A stretch of DNA of 30,202 bases from CAZPAV01 sp964584755 (GTDB lineage Bacteria > Actinomycetota > Acidimicrobiia > Spongiisociales > UBA5794). Positions 23,317 through 30,132 of the stretch are shown piece by piece. Each line of letters starts with the position of its first letter. The stretch's first letter is position 1. The notes under the pieces are model-generated. The model was not told the DNA's origin and did not search any database. It was given only the letters and a program-made list of their open reading frames with translations. Location: positions 1 to 30,202 of the forward strand of contig CAZPAV010000036.1 of assembly GCA_964584755.1 (NCBI GenBank). Direction: 5' to 3'. The position numbers and the translations under genes were made by a program.

Positions 23317-24371
23317 GCATCGATCCCTTCCACGGCGTCGTCGGCCATCGTCGCGTCCTCGAGATGCTTCGTGCCGAGCTGGTGGCGCCGGTGCAGGCGT
23401 ACCTCTTCGTCGGCCCCGCGAAGGTGGGCAAGGGCACGGTGGCGCTGCGGTTCGCGAGCGCGCTCCTTTGCGGGGACGACGAGCGGTGCTTCGGGCGGGC
23501 GGTGGCTCGCGGACATCCCGACCTCGTCCTCGTCGAGCCGGTGGGGAGGGCGGCGATCACCGTGGATCAGGCGCGAGCCGTCGTGTCGCGCGCCACGCTG
23601 GCGCCCCTGGAGGCCCGGCGGAAGGTCTTCCTCCTCGAGGAGGCCGGGGCGATGAACGACGAGGCCGCGAACGCGCTCCTGAAGACCCTGGAGGAGCCGA
23701 GCCCGAGCACGGTCTTCGTCCTCGTGGCCACCTCGGTCGAAGAGCTCCCGGCCACGATCGCCAGCCGCTGCCGCACGATCGTGTTCGGTCGGGTGTCGGA
23801 CGAGGACATCCTCCGTGGCCTGCAGGGCCTCGGTGTCGCTCAGGAGCAGGCTCGTCGGGTGGCCCGCATCTCGGGAGGACGTCCCGGCCTCGCCGTGGGC
23901 CTCGCCACCCGGGAGGAGGTCGCGGCCTTCCGCTCGCTGTGGCTGGGGATCCCCCTGCGGATGCCCGAGCACCCGGGCGACGCGTACCGCCTCGCCGACG
24001 AGGTCATCGCCGCCGCCGAGCCGCTCCTCGCCGGGATCGCGGCGCGTCAGGAGACGGAGCTCGCCGCGCTCGAGGATCCGCCCAAGGCGCTCCGGGAGCG
24101 GCAGGCGCGGGAGCTGCGGCGTGCCGCCGACGCGCTCCACGTCACCGGGCTCGAGATCCTCGCCTCGTTCTATCGGGACGCCGTCGCCGCCCAGTTCGGC
24201 GTCCCGGTCCGCAACGCCGACGTTCCCAGCGCGGCCTTGACGCGGCTGCCGCCGGGGCGGGCCCTGCGGGGTGCGGAGCGGATCCTCGAGGCCATCGACG
24301 CCCTGGGGAGACACCAGCGTCCCCGGCTCGTCCTCGCCGCGCTCTTCGCGGACCTCGGTGCCGATGACTGA
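23313..24371 (+). CDS. holB: DNA polymerase III delta-prime subunit
   Basis: Clamp-loader subunit that, with delta and gamma/tau, loads the beta sliding clamp; 352 residues. The AAA+ core is recognisable: FHGVVGHRRVLEMLRAEL, VQAYLFVGPAKVGKGTVAL in place of the P-loop, the VFLLEEAGAMNDEAANALLKTLEEPSPSTVFVLVA Walker B and SRC arginine region (IASRCRTIVF), then a lid ending in RISGGRPGLAV. The Walker A reads GKG instead of GKT/S, and the zinc-module cysteines are reduced to two (LLCGDDERCF), so nucleotide and zinc binding are probably lost, as often happens in delta-prime. The helical C-terminal collar runs from about residue 210. It overlaps tmk and plsC. Confidence 0.9.
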   Translation: MSIDPFHGVVGHRRVLEMLRAELVAPVQAYLFVGPAKVGKGTVALRFASALLCGDDERCFGRAVARGHPDLVLVEPVGRAAITVDQARAVVSRATLAPLEARRKVFLLEEAGAMNDEAANALLKTLEEPSPSTVFVLVATSVEELPATIASRCRTIVFGRVSDEDILRGLQGLGVAQEQARRVARISGGRPGLAVGLATREEVAAFRSLWLGIPLRMPEHPGDAYRLADEVIAAAEPLLAGIAARQETELAALEDPPKALRERQARELRRAADALHVTGLEILASFYRDAVAAQFGVPVRNADVPSAALTRLPPGRALRGAERILEAIDALGRHQRPRLVLAALFADLGADD

Positions 24372-25017
24372 GCCGGCGAACCCGGCGGCCGAGGTCGTCG
24401 TGCGGACACTCCGCCCGCTGGCGGGGGTCCTCGCCCGGCGCCTCCTCGACCTCGAGGTGACCGGTCCGCCGGTTCCCACGGTGCCGGGGGCGGTCCTGGC
24501 CGCGAATCACCTCTCCCACCTCGACCCACCCATCGTGCAGTACGTGGCGGGACGCAGCGTGCGCTTCCTCGCCGTCGACGAGCTCTTCGGCGGGTCGCGC
24601 ATCCTGGCCACGACCCTGCGCTTCTTCGGTGCGGTCCCGCTCGATCGGGACGGCGTACCGGTGCAGGCCCTGCGGACGGCCGTCGACCATCTGCGCCGGG
24701 GCGGGCTCGTGGGGGTGTTCCCCGAAGGTCGGCGAGTCCGCCACTGGGGCGAGGAGACCCCCCGCCGGGGAGCCGCCTGGCTGGCGTGGATGTCGGGGGC
24801 GCCGCTCGTTCCGGTGGCGATCCACGGCAGCGGGGCCCTCCTCGCCCCCGACCATCCCGGCGTGGCCCGGGCGCCGATCCGCGTCTGGGTGGAGCCGCCC
24901 CTGATGTGGCACACCTTCGCCGACCGGGTCGATCCGCTCGGCGCGATGATGGAGGCGTGGCGAGCCCGGATCGACGCCCGGCTCGGGCCCTGGGAGCGAA
25001 GGGAGGAGTCGTCATGA
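24364..25017 (+). CDS. 1-acyl-glycerol-3-phosphate acyltransferase (PlsC-like)
   Basis: A 217-residue acyltransferase of the LPLAT/PlsC family that likely transfers an acyl chain to a lysophospholipid or glycerol-phosphate acceptor at the inner face of the membrane. The catalytic H-x4-D is His49 and Asp54 in NHLSHLDPP; motif III is FPEGRRVR from Phe119; motif IV is VPVAIHGSG. A hydrophobic segment before the first motif (residues about 15-28) is weak, so the protein may be peripheral. ATG 24364 overlaps the holB stop by 8 bases. The exact acceptor is not deducible; PlsC and glycolipid acyltransferases look alike. Confidence 0.85.
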   Translation: MTEPANPAAEVVVRTLRPLAGVLARRLLDLEVTGPPVPTVPGAVLAANHLSHLDPPIVQYVAGRSVRFLAVDELFGGSRILATTLRFFGAVPLDRDGVPVQALRTAVDHLRRGGLVGVFPEGRRVRHWGEETPRRGAAWLAWMSGAPLVPVAIHGSGALLAPDHPGVARAPIRVWVEPPLMWHTFADRVDPLGAMMEAWRARIDARLGPWERREESS

Positions 25018-25703
25018 CCCCCGAGGAGATCGCCGCGGTGCTCGACGAGGCCGCGACCCGGCTCGAAGCCGGAGACCGGGTGGACCTCGGCGGCGTCGGC
25101 TTCTGGCGGGTGGTCGCCGCGGTGAAACGGGATCCCGACCTCGTCGAGCGCTTCGCCGATCGCATCGGCGCGGTGGAAGCGGCGGCGTTCTCGACCTGGG
25201 CGCCGCTCCGGATCCCCCTCGCCGCGGGGACGACGGTGGCGGTGGTGGGCGCCCTCGGTGGGGCCGCCCTGATCGGTGCCGCCTCGGCGACGGGCACGCC
25301 CTGGAACGGGGCGCTGGTGGTGGCGGGGACGCTCCTCCTGCTCGTCACGACCCACGGCCTCGGGCACCTCGCCTGTGGCGCCCTCCTCGGCATCCGGTTC
25401 ACCGGATGGTTCCTGAGGCGCGAGCGGCCCCAACCCGGCGTGAAGATCGAGTACGCCAGTTACCTGCGCGCCACTCCTCGGTCCCGGGCGTGGATGCACG
25501 CCGCCGGCGCCCTGGTGACCAAGGTGGTGCCGGTCGCGGTGCTCCCGGCGGCGCTGGCCGCAGGTGTCCCTCCCTGGACCGTGTTCTTCCTCGTCGGCCT
25601 CGCCGTGGGGCAGGTCCTCACCGACGTGGTGTTCTCGGTGCGCTCCTCCGACTGGAAGCGGTTCCGACGGGAGCTGCGGTACGCGCGGGCGGCCGACCGG
25701 TAG
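25014..25703 (+). CDS. Membrane protein with degenerate M50-like HGLGH motif
   Basis: A 229-residue protein, ATG 25014 overlapping the plsC-like stop (ATGA). The N-terminal 60 residues are soluble and helical. Three or four membrane segments follow: about 70-95 (AAGTTVAVVGALGGAALIGA), about 98-115 (LVVAGTLLLLVTT), and about 165-195 (VVPVAVLPAALAAG and a second stretch VFFLVGLAVGQVL). The second helix runs straight into H114-G-L-G-H118, where site-2-protease-like M50 peptidases have HExxH. The Glu is replaced by Gly, so if it belongs to this family it is catalytically inactive. The frame ends in a basic cytoplasmic tail (SDWKRFRRELRYARAADR). The function is unknown. Confidence 0.65.
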   Translation: MTPEEIAAVLDEAATRLEAGDRVDLGGVGFWRVVAAVKRDPDLVERFADRIGAVEAAAFSTWAPLRIPLAAGTTVAVVGALGGAALIGAASATGTPWNGALVVAGTLLLLVTTHGLGHLACGALLGIRFTGWFLRRERPQPGVKIEYASYLRATPRSRAWMHAAGALVTKVVPVAVLPAALAAGVPPWTVFFLVGLAVGQVLTDVVFSVRSSDWKRFRRELRYARAADR

Positions 25704-25788
25704 GCACACGGCGAGAACCGCGGCCGCCGCCGCGGCGATCCCGCCGGCGGAGGGCCGAACGATCCGGGACATCGGCGGTCCCGGCTCC

Positions 25789-25794
25789 TATGCT
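25789..25794 (+). promoter_or_regulatory. -10 hexamer (TATGCT) of the lipoprotein gene
   Basis: TATGCT lies 31 bases before GTG 25825. GGAGGTGAGGAG follows as a strong ribosome site, so this gene has a normal leader. Bases 25704-25788 show no other gene. Confidence 0.4.
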
Positions 25795-25824
25795 GTCGGA
25801 CAGGAGCGTCTCTGGAGGTGAGGA

Positions 25825-26556
25825 GTGGGGATCCACCGGATGGGACTCGTCGTGGCGGCGCTCCTCCTCGTGTCCTCCTGCTCGGGTTCCGCGGGGGTCA
25901 CGACGACCGCCGCCGGGGTCACGACGACCGCGGCGGCGGCCACGGTGCCGACGACCCCTCCGCCGACCGCACCGGCGACGACCTCGACCACGACCGTGGC
26001 CACGACCACCACGGCGGCGACGACCACCACCGTGGCGACGACCACCACGGCGGCGACGACCACCACGGCGGCGACGACCACGACCACCCACGCCCCCTAC
26101 GTGGTGGGGACCCCGCAGCTCACCCCGCCTCCTCCCCTGCCGGGGAGCGCCGGCGCCGCGGGATCCGGGTGCAGTCCGGGAACCGACACCCTCCCCGACG
26201 GGGTCTGGTTCGGCGCGGTCGTGGCCGCCGGGCCCGGTGCGGTGGACTTCGACCTCATGTGCTTCTGGTTCGGACCGATCGCGTACCAGAAGGCTGCAGC
26301 CGCCGGTGAGGAGGCCACCGACGACTACTACATCGGCAACGTCAACCCGAAGATCCGCACCGTCCCCGTCGACCCGGGAGCGGTGGCGTACCGCATCGAC
26401 AACTCCGGGGGTCCGATCGCGCAGGTGTCCATGCCGTACGACCAGTGGCGCACGACGCCGGCGCTGTGGATGGACTGCCCCGGTCCCGGCTGCATCGTCT
26501 GGCTCTACGTGAACCAGGGTCGCGTCACCGAGCTCGTCGAGCAGTACACGCCCTGA
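25825..26556 (+). CDS. Thr-rich lipoprotein of unknown function
   Basis: A 243-residue exported lipoprotein. The signal peptide MGLVVAALLLVSSC ends in a lipobox with Cys19. Residues about 20-90 are a low-complexity Thr/Ala linker, including an 18-base repeat, that would hold the globular part away from the membrane. The C-terminal domain (about 95-243) has four cysteines (GCSPG, MCFW, DCPGPGC), which could form two disulfides, and motifs such as DGVWFGAVVAAGPGAVDFDLMCFWFG. No family was recognised. GTG 25825 has GGAGGTGAGG just before it; ATG 25840 is an alternative start. Confidence 0.7.
   Translation: MGIHRMGLVVAALLLVSSCSGSAGVTTTAAGVTTTAAAATVPTTPPPTAPATTSTTTVATTTTAATTTTVATTTTAATTTTAATTTTTHAPYVVGTPQLTPPPPLPGSAGAAGSGCSPGTDTLPDGVWFGAVVAAGPGAVDFDLMCFWFGPIAYQKAAAAGEEATDDYYIGNVNPKIRTVPVDPGAVAYRIDNSGGPIAQVSMPYDQWRTTPALWMDCPGPGCIVWLYVNQGRVTELVEQYTP
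25996..26085 (+). repeat. Five 18-base repeats coding VATTTT/AATTTT
   Basis: Five in-frame 18-base units, each coding Val/Ala-Ala-Thr4, lie in the lipoprotein linker. The near-identical units point to recent expansion by slippage, so length may vary between strains and assembly here may be unreliable. Confidence 0.85.
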
Positions 26557-26571
26557 GGGCGGGGGTCCGCG

Positions 26572-26644
26572 AGCCGGAGAGGGGAATCGAACCCCTGACC
26601 TACGCATTACGAGTGCGTCGCTCTGCCGACTGAGCTACTCCGGC
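26572..26644 (-). tRNA. tRNA-Thr(CGT)
   Basis: The complement folds into a full cloverleaf: a seven-pair acceptor stem (GCCGGAG with CTCCGGC), a D arm GCTC/GAGC, an anticodon stem ACGCA/TGCGT around the loop CTCGTAA, and a T arm AGGGG/CCCCT around TTCGATT. The anticodon is CGT (complement of 26609-26611), reading ACG, a threonine codon favoured in high-GC genomes. The discriminator is U and the 3' CCA is not encoded. It lies convergent to the lipoprotein gene (15 bases away) and divergent from sigR. Confidence 0.96.
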
Positions 26645-26716
26645 GGGCCGGGGAATGGTAGCGGACGCCGGTCGGCGAGGGTCCCCGCCCGACGTGCCCC
26701 GCGCCACGGCGCCGCC

Positions 26717-26722
26717 TAGGGT
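26717..26722 (+). promoter_or_regulatory. Possible -10 (TAGGGT) of sigR
   Basis: TAGGGT ends 12 bases before ATG 26735, which would give a leader of only about 6 bases. No clear SigR-type GGAAT/GTT pair was found upstream, so autoregulation by the sigma factor is not supported by what can be seen here. Confidence 0.4.
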
Positions 26723-26734
26723 TGTCCCCACATC

Positions 26735-27298
26735 ATGGCCGACCGCGAGCACTTCGAGAACGACGCCCTGCAGTACGCCCCCCAGCTGTACTCGGCCGCG
26801 CTGCGCATGACGCGGAACCCCGCGGACGCCGAGGACATCGTCCAGGAGACGTACCTCAAGGCGTACCGGGCGTACCACACCTTCGAGGAGGGGACGAACC
26901 TCAAGGCCTGGCTGTATCGCATCCTGACGAACACCTACATCAACAAGTACCGCCGCCGGCAGCGGAGACCCACCGAGGTCGAGCTCGGCGAGCTCCAGGA
27001 CCTCTACCTCTACCGTCGGCTCGGGGAGGCCTCGGGCGCGAGTCACAGCGCCGAGAAGGAGGTCCTCGACCAGTTCGTCGACACCGACATCACCGACGCC
27101 ATCGAGTCCCTTCCCGAGAACTTCCGGATGCCCGTCCTCCTCGCCGACGTCGAGGGCTTCTCGTACAAGGAGATCGCCGAGATCCTCGACATCCCCATCG
27201 GGACCGTGATGTCGCGGCTGCATCGGGGAAGAAAAGCCCTGCAGCGGAAGTTGTGGAACGTGGCAGTCGAACGCGGATTGACGGGACGCGAGCCATGA
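26735..27298 (+). CDS. sigR: SigR/SigH-type ECF sigma factor
   Basis: A 187-residue ECF sigma factor of the actinobacterial redox-stress group. Region 2 (about residues 12-80) contains AEDIVQETYLKAYRAYHTF, the -10 recognition helix, and NLKAWLYRILTNTYINKYRRR; region 4 (about 115-180) contains LPENFRMPVLLADVEGFSYKEIAEILDIPIGTVMSRLHRGRKAL. It matches SigR of Streptomyces and SigH of mycobacteria, which switch on thioredoxin and thiol-repair genes after disulfide stress. Its stop overlaps the anti-sigma gene start (ATGA), so the two are made together. The target promoters of this factor are not in the window. Confidence 0.93.
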   Translation: MADREHFENDALQYAPQLYSAALRMTRNPADAEDIVQETYLKAYRAYHTFEEGTNLKAWLYRILTNTYINKYRRRQRRPTEVELGELQDLYLYRRLGEASGASHSAEKEVLDQFVDTDITDAIESLPENFRMPVLLADVEGFSYKEIAEILDIPIGTVMSRLHRGRKALQRKLWNVAVERGLTGREP

Positions 27299-27546
27299 GC
27301 GGCGGGTGCGAGCACGCCATCGAGTACGTCTACCAGTACCTCGACGAGGAGTTGACCTGGTGGCATCGGACCCGGATCAAGTGGCATCTCCGCCGCTGCG
27401 GGTCCTGCTACGACGCCTTCGAGTTCGAGAGCGACCTCAAGTCGGTCATCCGCGAACGCGGCCGCTCCGAGCCGCCTCCGGAACTCTTCGAGGCCCTCCG
27501 AGCGTTGATCGAGGAAGAACGGGCCGACCCCGACCAGGGCGAGTAG
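27295..27546 (+). CDS. rsrA: RsrA-type zinc anti-sigma factor
   Basis: An 83-residue anti-sigma factor of the ZAS family, which binds SigR until oxidation expels zinc and releases the sigma factor. The zinc site is present: His31, Cys35 and Cys38 in WHLRRCGSC give H-x3-C-x2-C, and Cys5 near the N-terminus supplies the fourth ligand, as in RsrA. The rest is helical and acidic (FESDLKSVIRERG, then a C-terminal helix). ATG 27295 overlaps the sigma gene. Size and motif agree with the family. Confidence 0.93.
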   Translation: MSGGCEHAIEYVYQYLDEELTWWHRTRIKWHLRRCGSCYDAFEFESDLKSVIRERGRSEPPPELFEALRALIEEERADPDQGE

Positions 27547-27574
27547 TCGGCCGCGCGAGGAGCGAGGTCTCCAG

Positions 27575-27769
27575 ATGAGTGACAACGTGATGAAGGGCCG
27601 GCGTCTCATGGGGGGAACCCGGGCGCCGAAGACGTACTCGACGACACGGACCTGCCGCAAGGAGGGGTGCGAGACGACGCTCTCGCGGTACAACCGGCGG
27701 GAGTACTGCTACGCCCACGCGCCGACCCGGTTCCCACGGCTCCGAGGCCGGGTCGTCGGCGACCGCTGA
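27575..27769 (+). CDS. Small CCCH zinc-binding-type protein
   Basis: A 64-residue protein encoded 28 bases after rsrA on the same strand. Cys27-x4-Cys32-x12-Cys45-x2-His48 could hold one zinc ion; residues 33-43 between the pairs are basic and polar (ETTLSRYNRRE). Both ends are basic. There is no signal peptide. It may be another redox- or zinc-sensing small protein in the sigR operon, or a nucleic acid binder, but no family was recognised. GAGGAG around 27555-27561 serves the ATG at 27575. Confidence 0.65.
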   Translation: MSDNVMKGRRLMGGTRAPKTYSTTRTCRKEGCETTLSRYNRREYCYAHAPTRFPRLRGRVVGDR

Positions 27770-27805
27770 GGCGACGTCACCACCGGCGACGCCGGAGGGA
27801 GACAC

Positions 27806-27811
27806 TATCCT
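27806..27811 (+). promoter_or_regulatory. -10 hexamer (TATCCT), leaderless type
   Basis: TATCCT lies 8 bases before ATG 27820, with no Shine-Dalgarno between them, consistent with a leaderless transcript. Confidence 0.5.
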
Positions 27812-27819
27812 GCCTGGCC

Positions 27820-28110
27820 ATGAAGCCACGCCAGCGCATCCTGACGGTCCTCCTCCTCGTTCTCGTCGTGGGGCTCCTCCCCGCGACGGCGGTCGCCGGC
27901 GGCGGTGCGGCCGAGGACACGGGGTCGACACCGGCGAGCGCCGAGCCGGCCGTACCCGTCCCGCCCCCCGGCGACGAGACCCCGGAGCCCCCGTGGACGA
28001 GCCGCTTCCTCATCCCGCTGCTCGTGGTGCTGTCGGCCCTCCTCGTGGGGGGTCTCGGACTGTCGTACCTCGTTCGGGTGAGGAACCGCTACGAGGTCGT
28101 GCGCGGCTGA
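27820..28110 (+). CDS. Small two-helix exported/membrane protein
   Basis: A 96-residue protein of unknown function. Residues 1-27 look like a signal peptide or first helix (LTVLLLVLVVGLLPATAVAGGG); a Pro/Glu-rich stretch of about 35 residues follows (PVPPPGDETPEPP); residues about 64-84 form a membrane helix (LIPLLVVLSALLVGGLGLSYLV), and the tail is short and basic. The short loop would lie outside the cell. Nothing nearby reveals its task; it lies between the sigR group and the DUF2342 gene with its own -10. Confidence 0.6.
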   Translation: MKPRQRILTVLLLVLVVGLLPATAVAGGGAAEDTGSTPASAEPAVPVPPPGDETPEPPWTSRFLIPLLVVLSALLVGGLGLSYLVRVRNRYEVVRG

Positions 28111-28166
28111 CCGTCCCACCGCCGGCCGGCCGCCGATCGGGGCGACGGCATCGCCGGGCGGACTCC

Positions 28167-28172
28167 TAGGGT
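28167..28172 (+). promoter_or_regulatory. -10 hexamer (TAGGGT), leaderless type
   Basis: TAGGGT lies 6 bases before ATG 28179 of the DUF2342 gene, leaving no room for a leader. Confidence 0.45.
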
Positions 28173-28178
28173 GGGGAC

Positions 28179-29210
28179 ATGAGTCGCGTCGACTGGCCCC
28201 TGGCGGAGTCCCTGGCGTCGCGGGTGGCCGGTCGCTACCCCCTCGAGGGGACGTACCACACCGCGCGGTTCGCCCGCGAGGCCCCGTCGCTCGTCGCCCG
28301 GGCCGCCGAGCTCGTGGCCCGGGAGACGAACCTCGCGGCACCGGGGAACCCCGAGGTGGCCGTCGTCACCCGCTCGGCGTGGATCCGGACGAACGTCGCG
28401 TCGTTCGCGACGCTCCTCGCCCCGGCCGAGGCGCGCCTGGCCCGTCACGGCGGCCTCGGCGGGCGCGCCGCCGGGCGGCTGATGGGCGCCGAGCTCGGGG
28501 CGGTCCTCGGGTTCCTCGCCCGGAGGGTCCTCGGCCAGTACGAGCTCGTCCTCCCTCGAGCCGACCGCTCCTTCGGGGACACCGTCCTGTTCGTCGGCGC
28601 CAACGTGCTGGCCATGGAGCGACACCACGAGTTCCGTCCGGCGGAGTTCCGGCTCTGGGTGGCGCTCCACGAATGCACCCACCGCGCCCAGTTCCTCGGG
28701 GTCCCGTGGCTGCGGACGTACTTCCTCGGCCTGGTCGAGGAGCTCGTGGCGGCGAGCGAGCCGGAGCGCGGGCGCCTCTCCCGGGTCTCCGCCGAGCTGC
28801 GCGACGCGGCGCGCCACGGCCGTCCCCTCCTCGACGAGCGAGGGCTCTTCGGGCTGTTCGCGACCCCCCGGCAGCGGGAGCTCATCGACCGGGTGCAGGC
28901 GCTCATGGCGCTCCTCGAGGGGCACGGGCACGTGGTGATGGACCGCATCGGGGCGCGAGAGCTCGTCACCCAGCGGCGCATGTCGCAGGTCCTCACCGCG
29001 CGACGTCACGACCCCCGCACCGCGATGCTCCTGCGCCTCGTCGGTCTCGAGATGAAGCTCCGCCAGTACGAGCAGGGGGCGCGGTTCATCGAGCGTGTCG
29101 AGCGGGAGGCCGGGTGGGGTGCCCTGGACCGGGCGTGGCGCGCCGCCGAGTGTCTCCCCACCCTCGCCGAGATCGAGGATCCGATGCGATGGCTGGAACG
29201 GGTGGGGTGA
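28179..29210 (+). CDS. DUF2342 zinc metalloprotease-like protein
   Basis: A 343-residue protein of the actinobacterial DUF2342 family, annotated in relatives as associated with coenzyme F420 biosynthesis, although no F420 role is shown here. The zinc motif HECTH (His164, Glu165, His168) in LWVALHECTHRAQFLGVPWL is intact, so peptidase activity is possible. Other typical segments are SVVTRSAWIRTN-like VTRSAWIRTNVASF near residue 65 and FVGANVLAMERHHE. There is no signal peptide. In mycobacteria the same gene lies next to tilS, and here its stop overlaps the tilS start (GTGA). The function is unknown. Confidence 0.9.
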   Translation: MSRVDWPLAESLASRVAGRYPLEGTYHTARFAREAPSLVARAAELVARETNLAAPGNPEVAVVTRSAWIRTNVASFATLLAPAEARLARHGGLGGRAAGRLMGAELGAVLGFLARRVLGQYELVLPRADRSFGDTVLFVGANVLAMERHHEFRPAEFRLWVALHECTHRAQFLGVPWLRTYFLGLVEELVAASEPERGRLSRVSAELRDAARHGRPLLDERGLFGLFATPRQRELIDRVQALMALLEGHGHVVMDRIGARELVTQRRMSQVLTARRHDPRTAMLLRLVGLEMKLRQYEQGARFIERVEREAGWGALDRAWRAAECLPTLAEIEDPMRWLERVG

Positions 29211-30132
29211 CCCCGACCGAGGCGGTGCGTGCCGCGGTGGCCGCGTCGTTGGGGAACCGGCCCGCGCTCGTGGCCCTGGGAGGAGGAGCCGACTCGGCGG
29301 TGGCCGCCTGGGCGACGGCGGCGCGTCCGGCTCCCACGCGGGGCGTGTTCGTGCTGCATCACCTTCCCGGGTCGACGGGACTCCTCGAGGCGGCGCGGGG
29401 CCTCGCCACGGTCCTCGGGATGGACCTCGAGGTCGTGGACGCCCCCGTCGCCGACGGCTCCTCCCTCGAGGCACGCGCCCGAGCGGCGCGACGGCGCGCC
29501 CTCCTCGGGAGACGGCGCCGGGGCGAGCTCGTCGTCACCGGGCACACACGGGACGATCAGGCGGAGACCGTCCTCATGAACCTGTTCCGGGGTGCGGGGA
29601 GCCGGGGCCTGGCGGGCATGTCGTCGTGGGAGCCTCCCTGGGCCCGGCCGCTCCTCGGCTTCTCCCGGGAGACGGTGCGGTCGGTGGCGGACGGGATCGC
29701 GCTGCCCTACACCGACGATCCGGCGAACCGGGAGCGGCGCCATCGGCGCAACCGGATCCGCCTGGACCTCATCCCGGAGCTCGAGGCCACCCTGGCCCCC
29801 GGCCTCCGTCGTGTCCTCGCCCGCACCGCCGAGGTCCTCCGGTACGACGACGAGGCGCTCGAAGCGGAGGCGGCCGTGGTGCCGTTGCGGCACACCCACG
29901 GCGCCGTCCTCGTCCCGGCACCACTCCTCGTCACGCTGCCCCGGGGGGTGGCGGCGCGGGCGGTGCGGCGGGCACTGCGGGCGGTGGCGGGGCCGTACCC
30001 GGGTCGATCGGAGGACGTGGAGGCGATCCTGGCGACGGCACGAGGGGATCGGGCCGCGGCGACCATCGGCGGCGGGATCCGGATCCGGCGCGAGGGACCG
30101 TACGTCGTCGTGCGGTCCGAACCGGTGCGTCC
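29207..30132 (+). CDS. tilS: tRNA(Ile)-lysidine synthase, 3'-truncated
   Basis: Attaches lysine to the wobble cytidine of tRNA-Ile(CAU), so that AUA codons are read as isoleucine. About 308 residues remain. The PP-loop is VALGGGADSAVAAW, with a Gly at the first position of the usual SGGxDS. GHTRDDQAETVLMNLFRGAGSRGLAGM and YTDDPANRERRHRRNRIRLDLIPELE are standard TilS blocks. The genomic part ends at 30132; from 30133 the frame runs into sequencing adapter, whose TAA (30143-30145) makes a false stop. The true C-terminus is missing. GTG 29207 forms a GTGA overlap with the preceding gene; ATG 29189 is an alternative. Confidence 0.9.

Noticed and set aside
20021..23560. A 1179-codon open frame on the minus strand opposite topA, tmk and holB
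   Set aside because: The translation has no domain-like order and mirrors codon bias of the real plus-strand genes; high GC leaves antisense frames open.
26645..26734. SigR-type (GGAAT / GTT) autoregulated promoter before sigR
   Set aside because: GGGAAT occurs at 26651 but no GTT lies 16-19 bases downstream, so the spacing does not fit.
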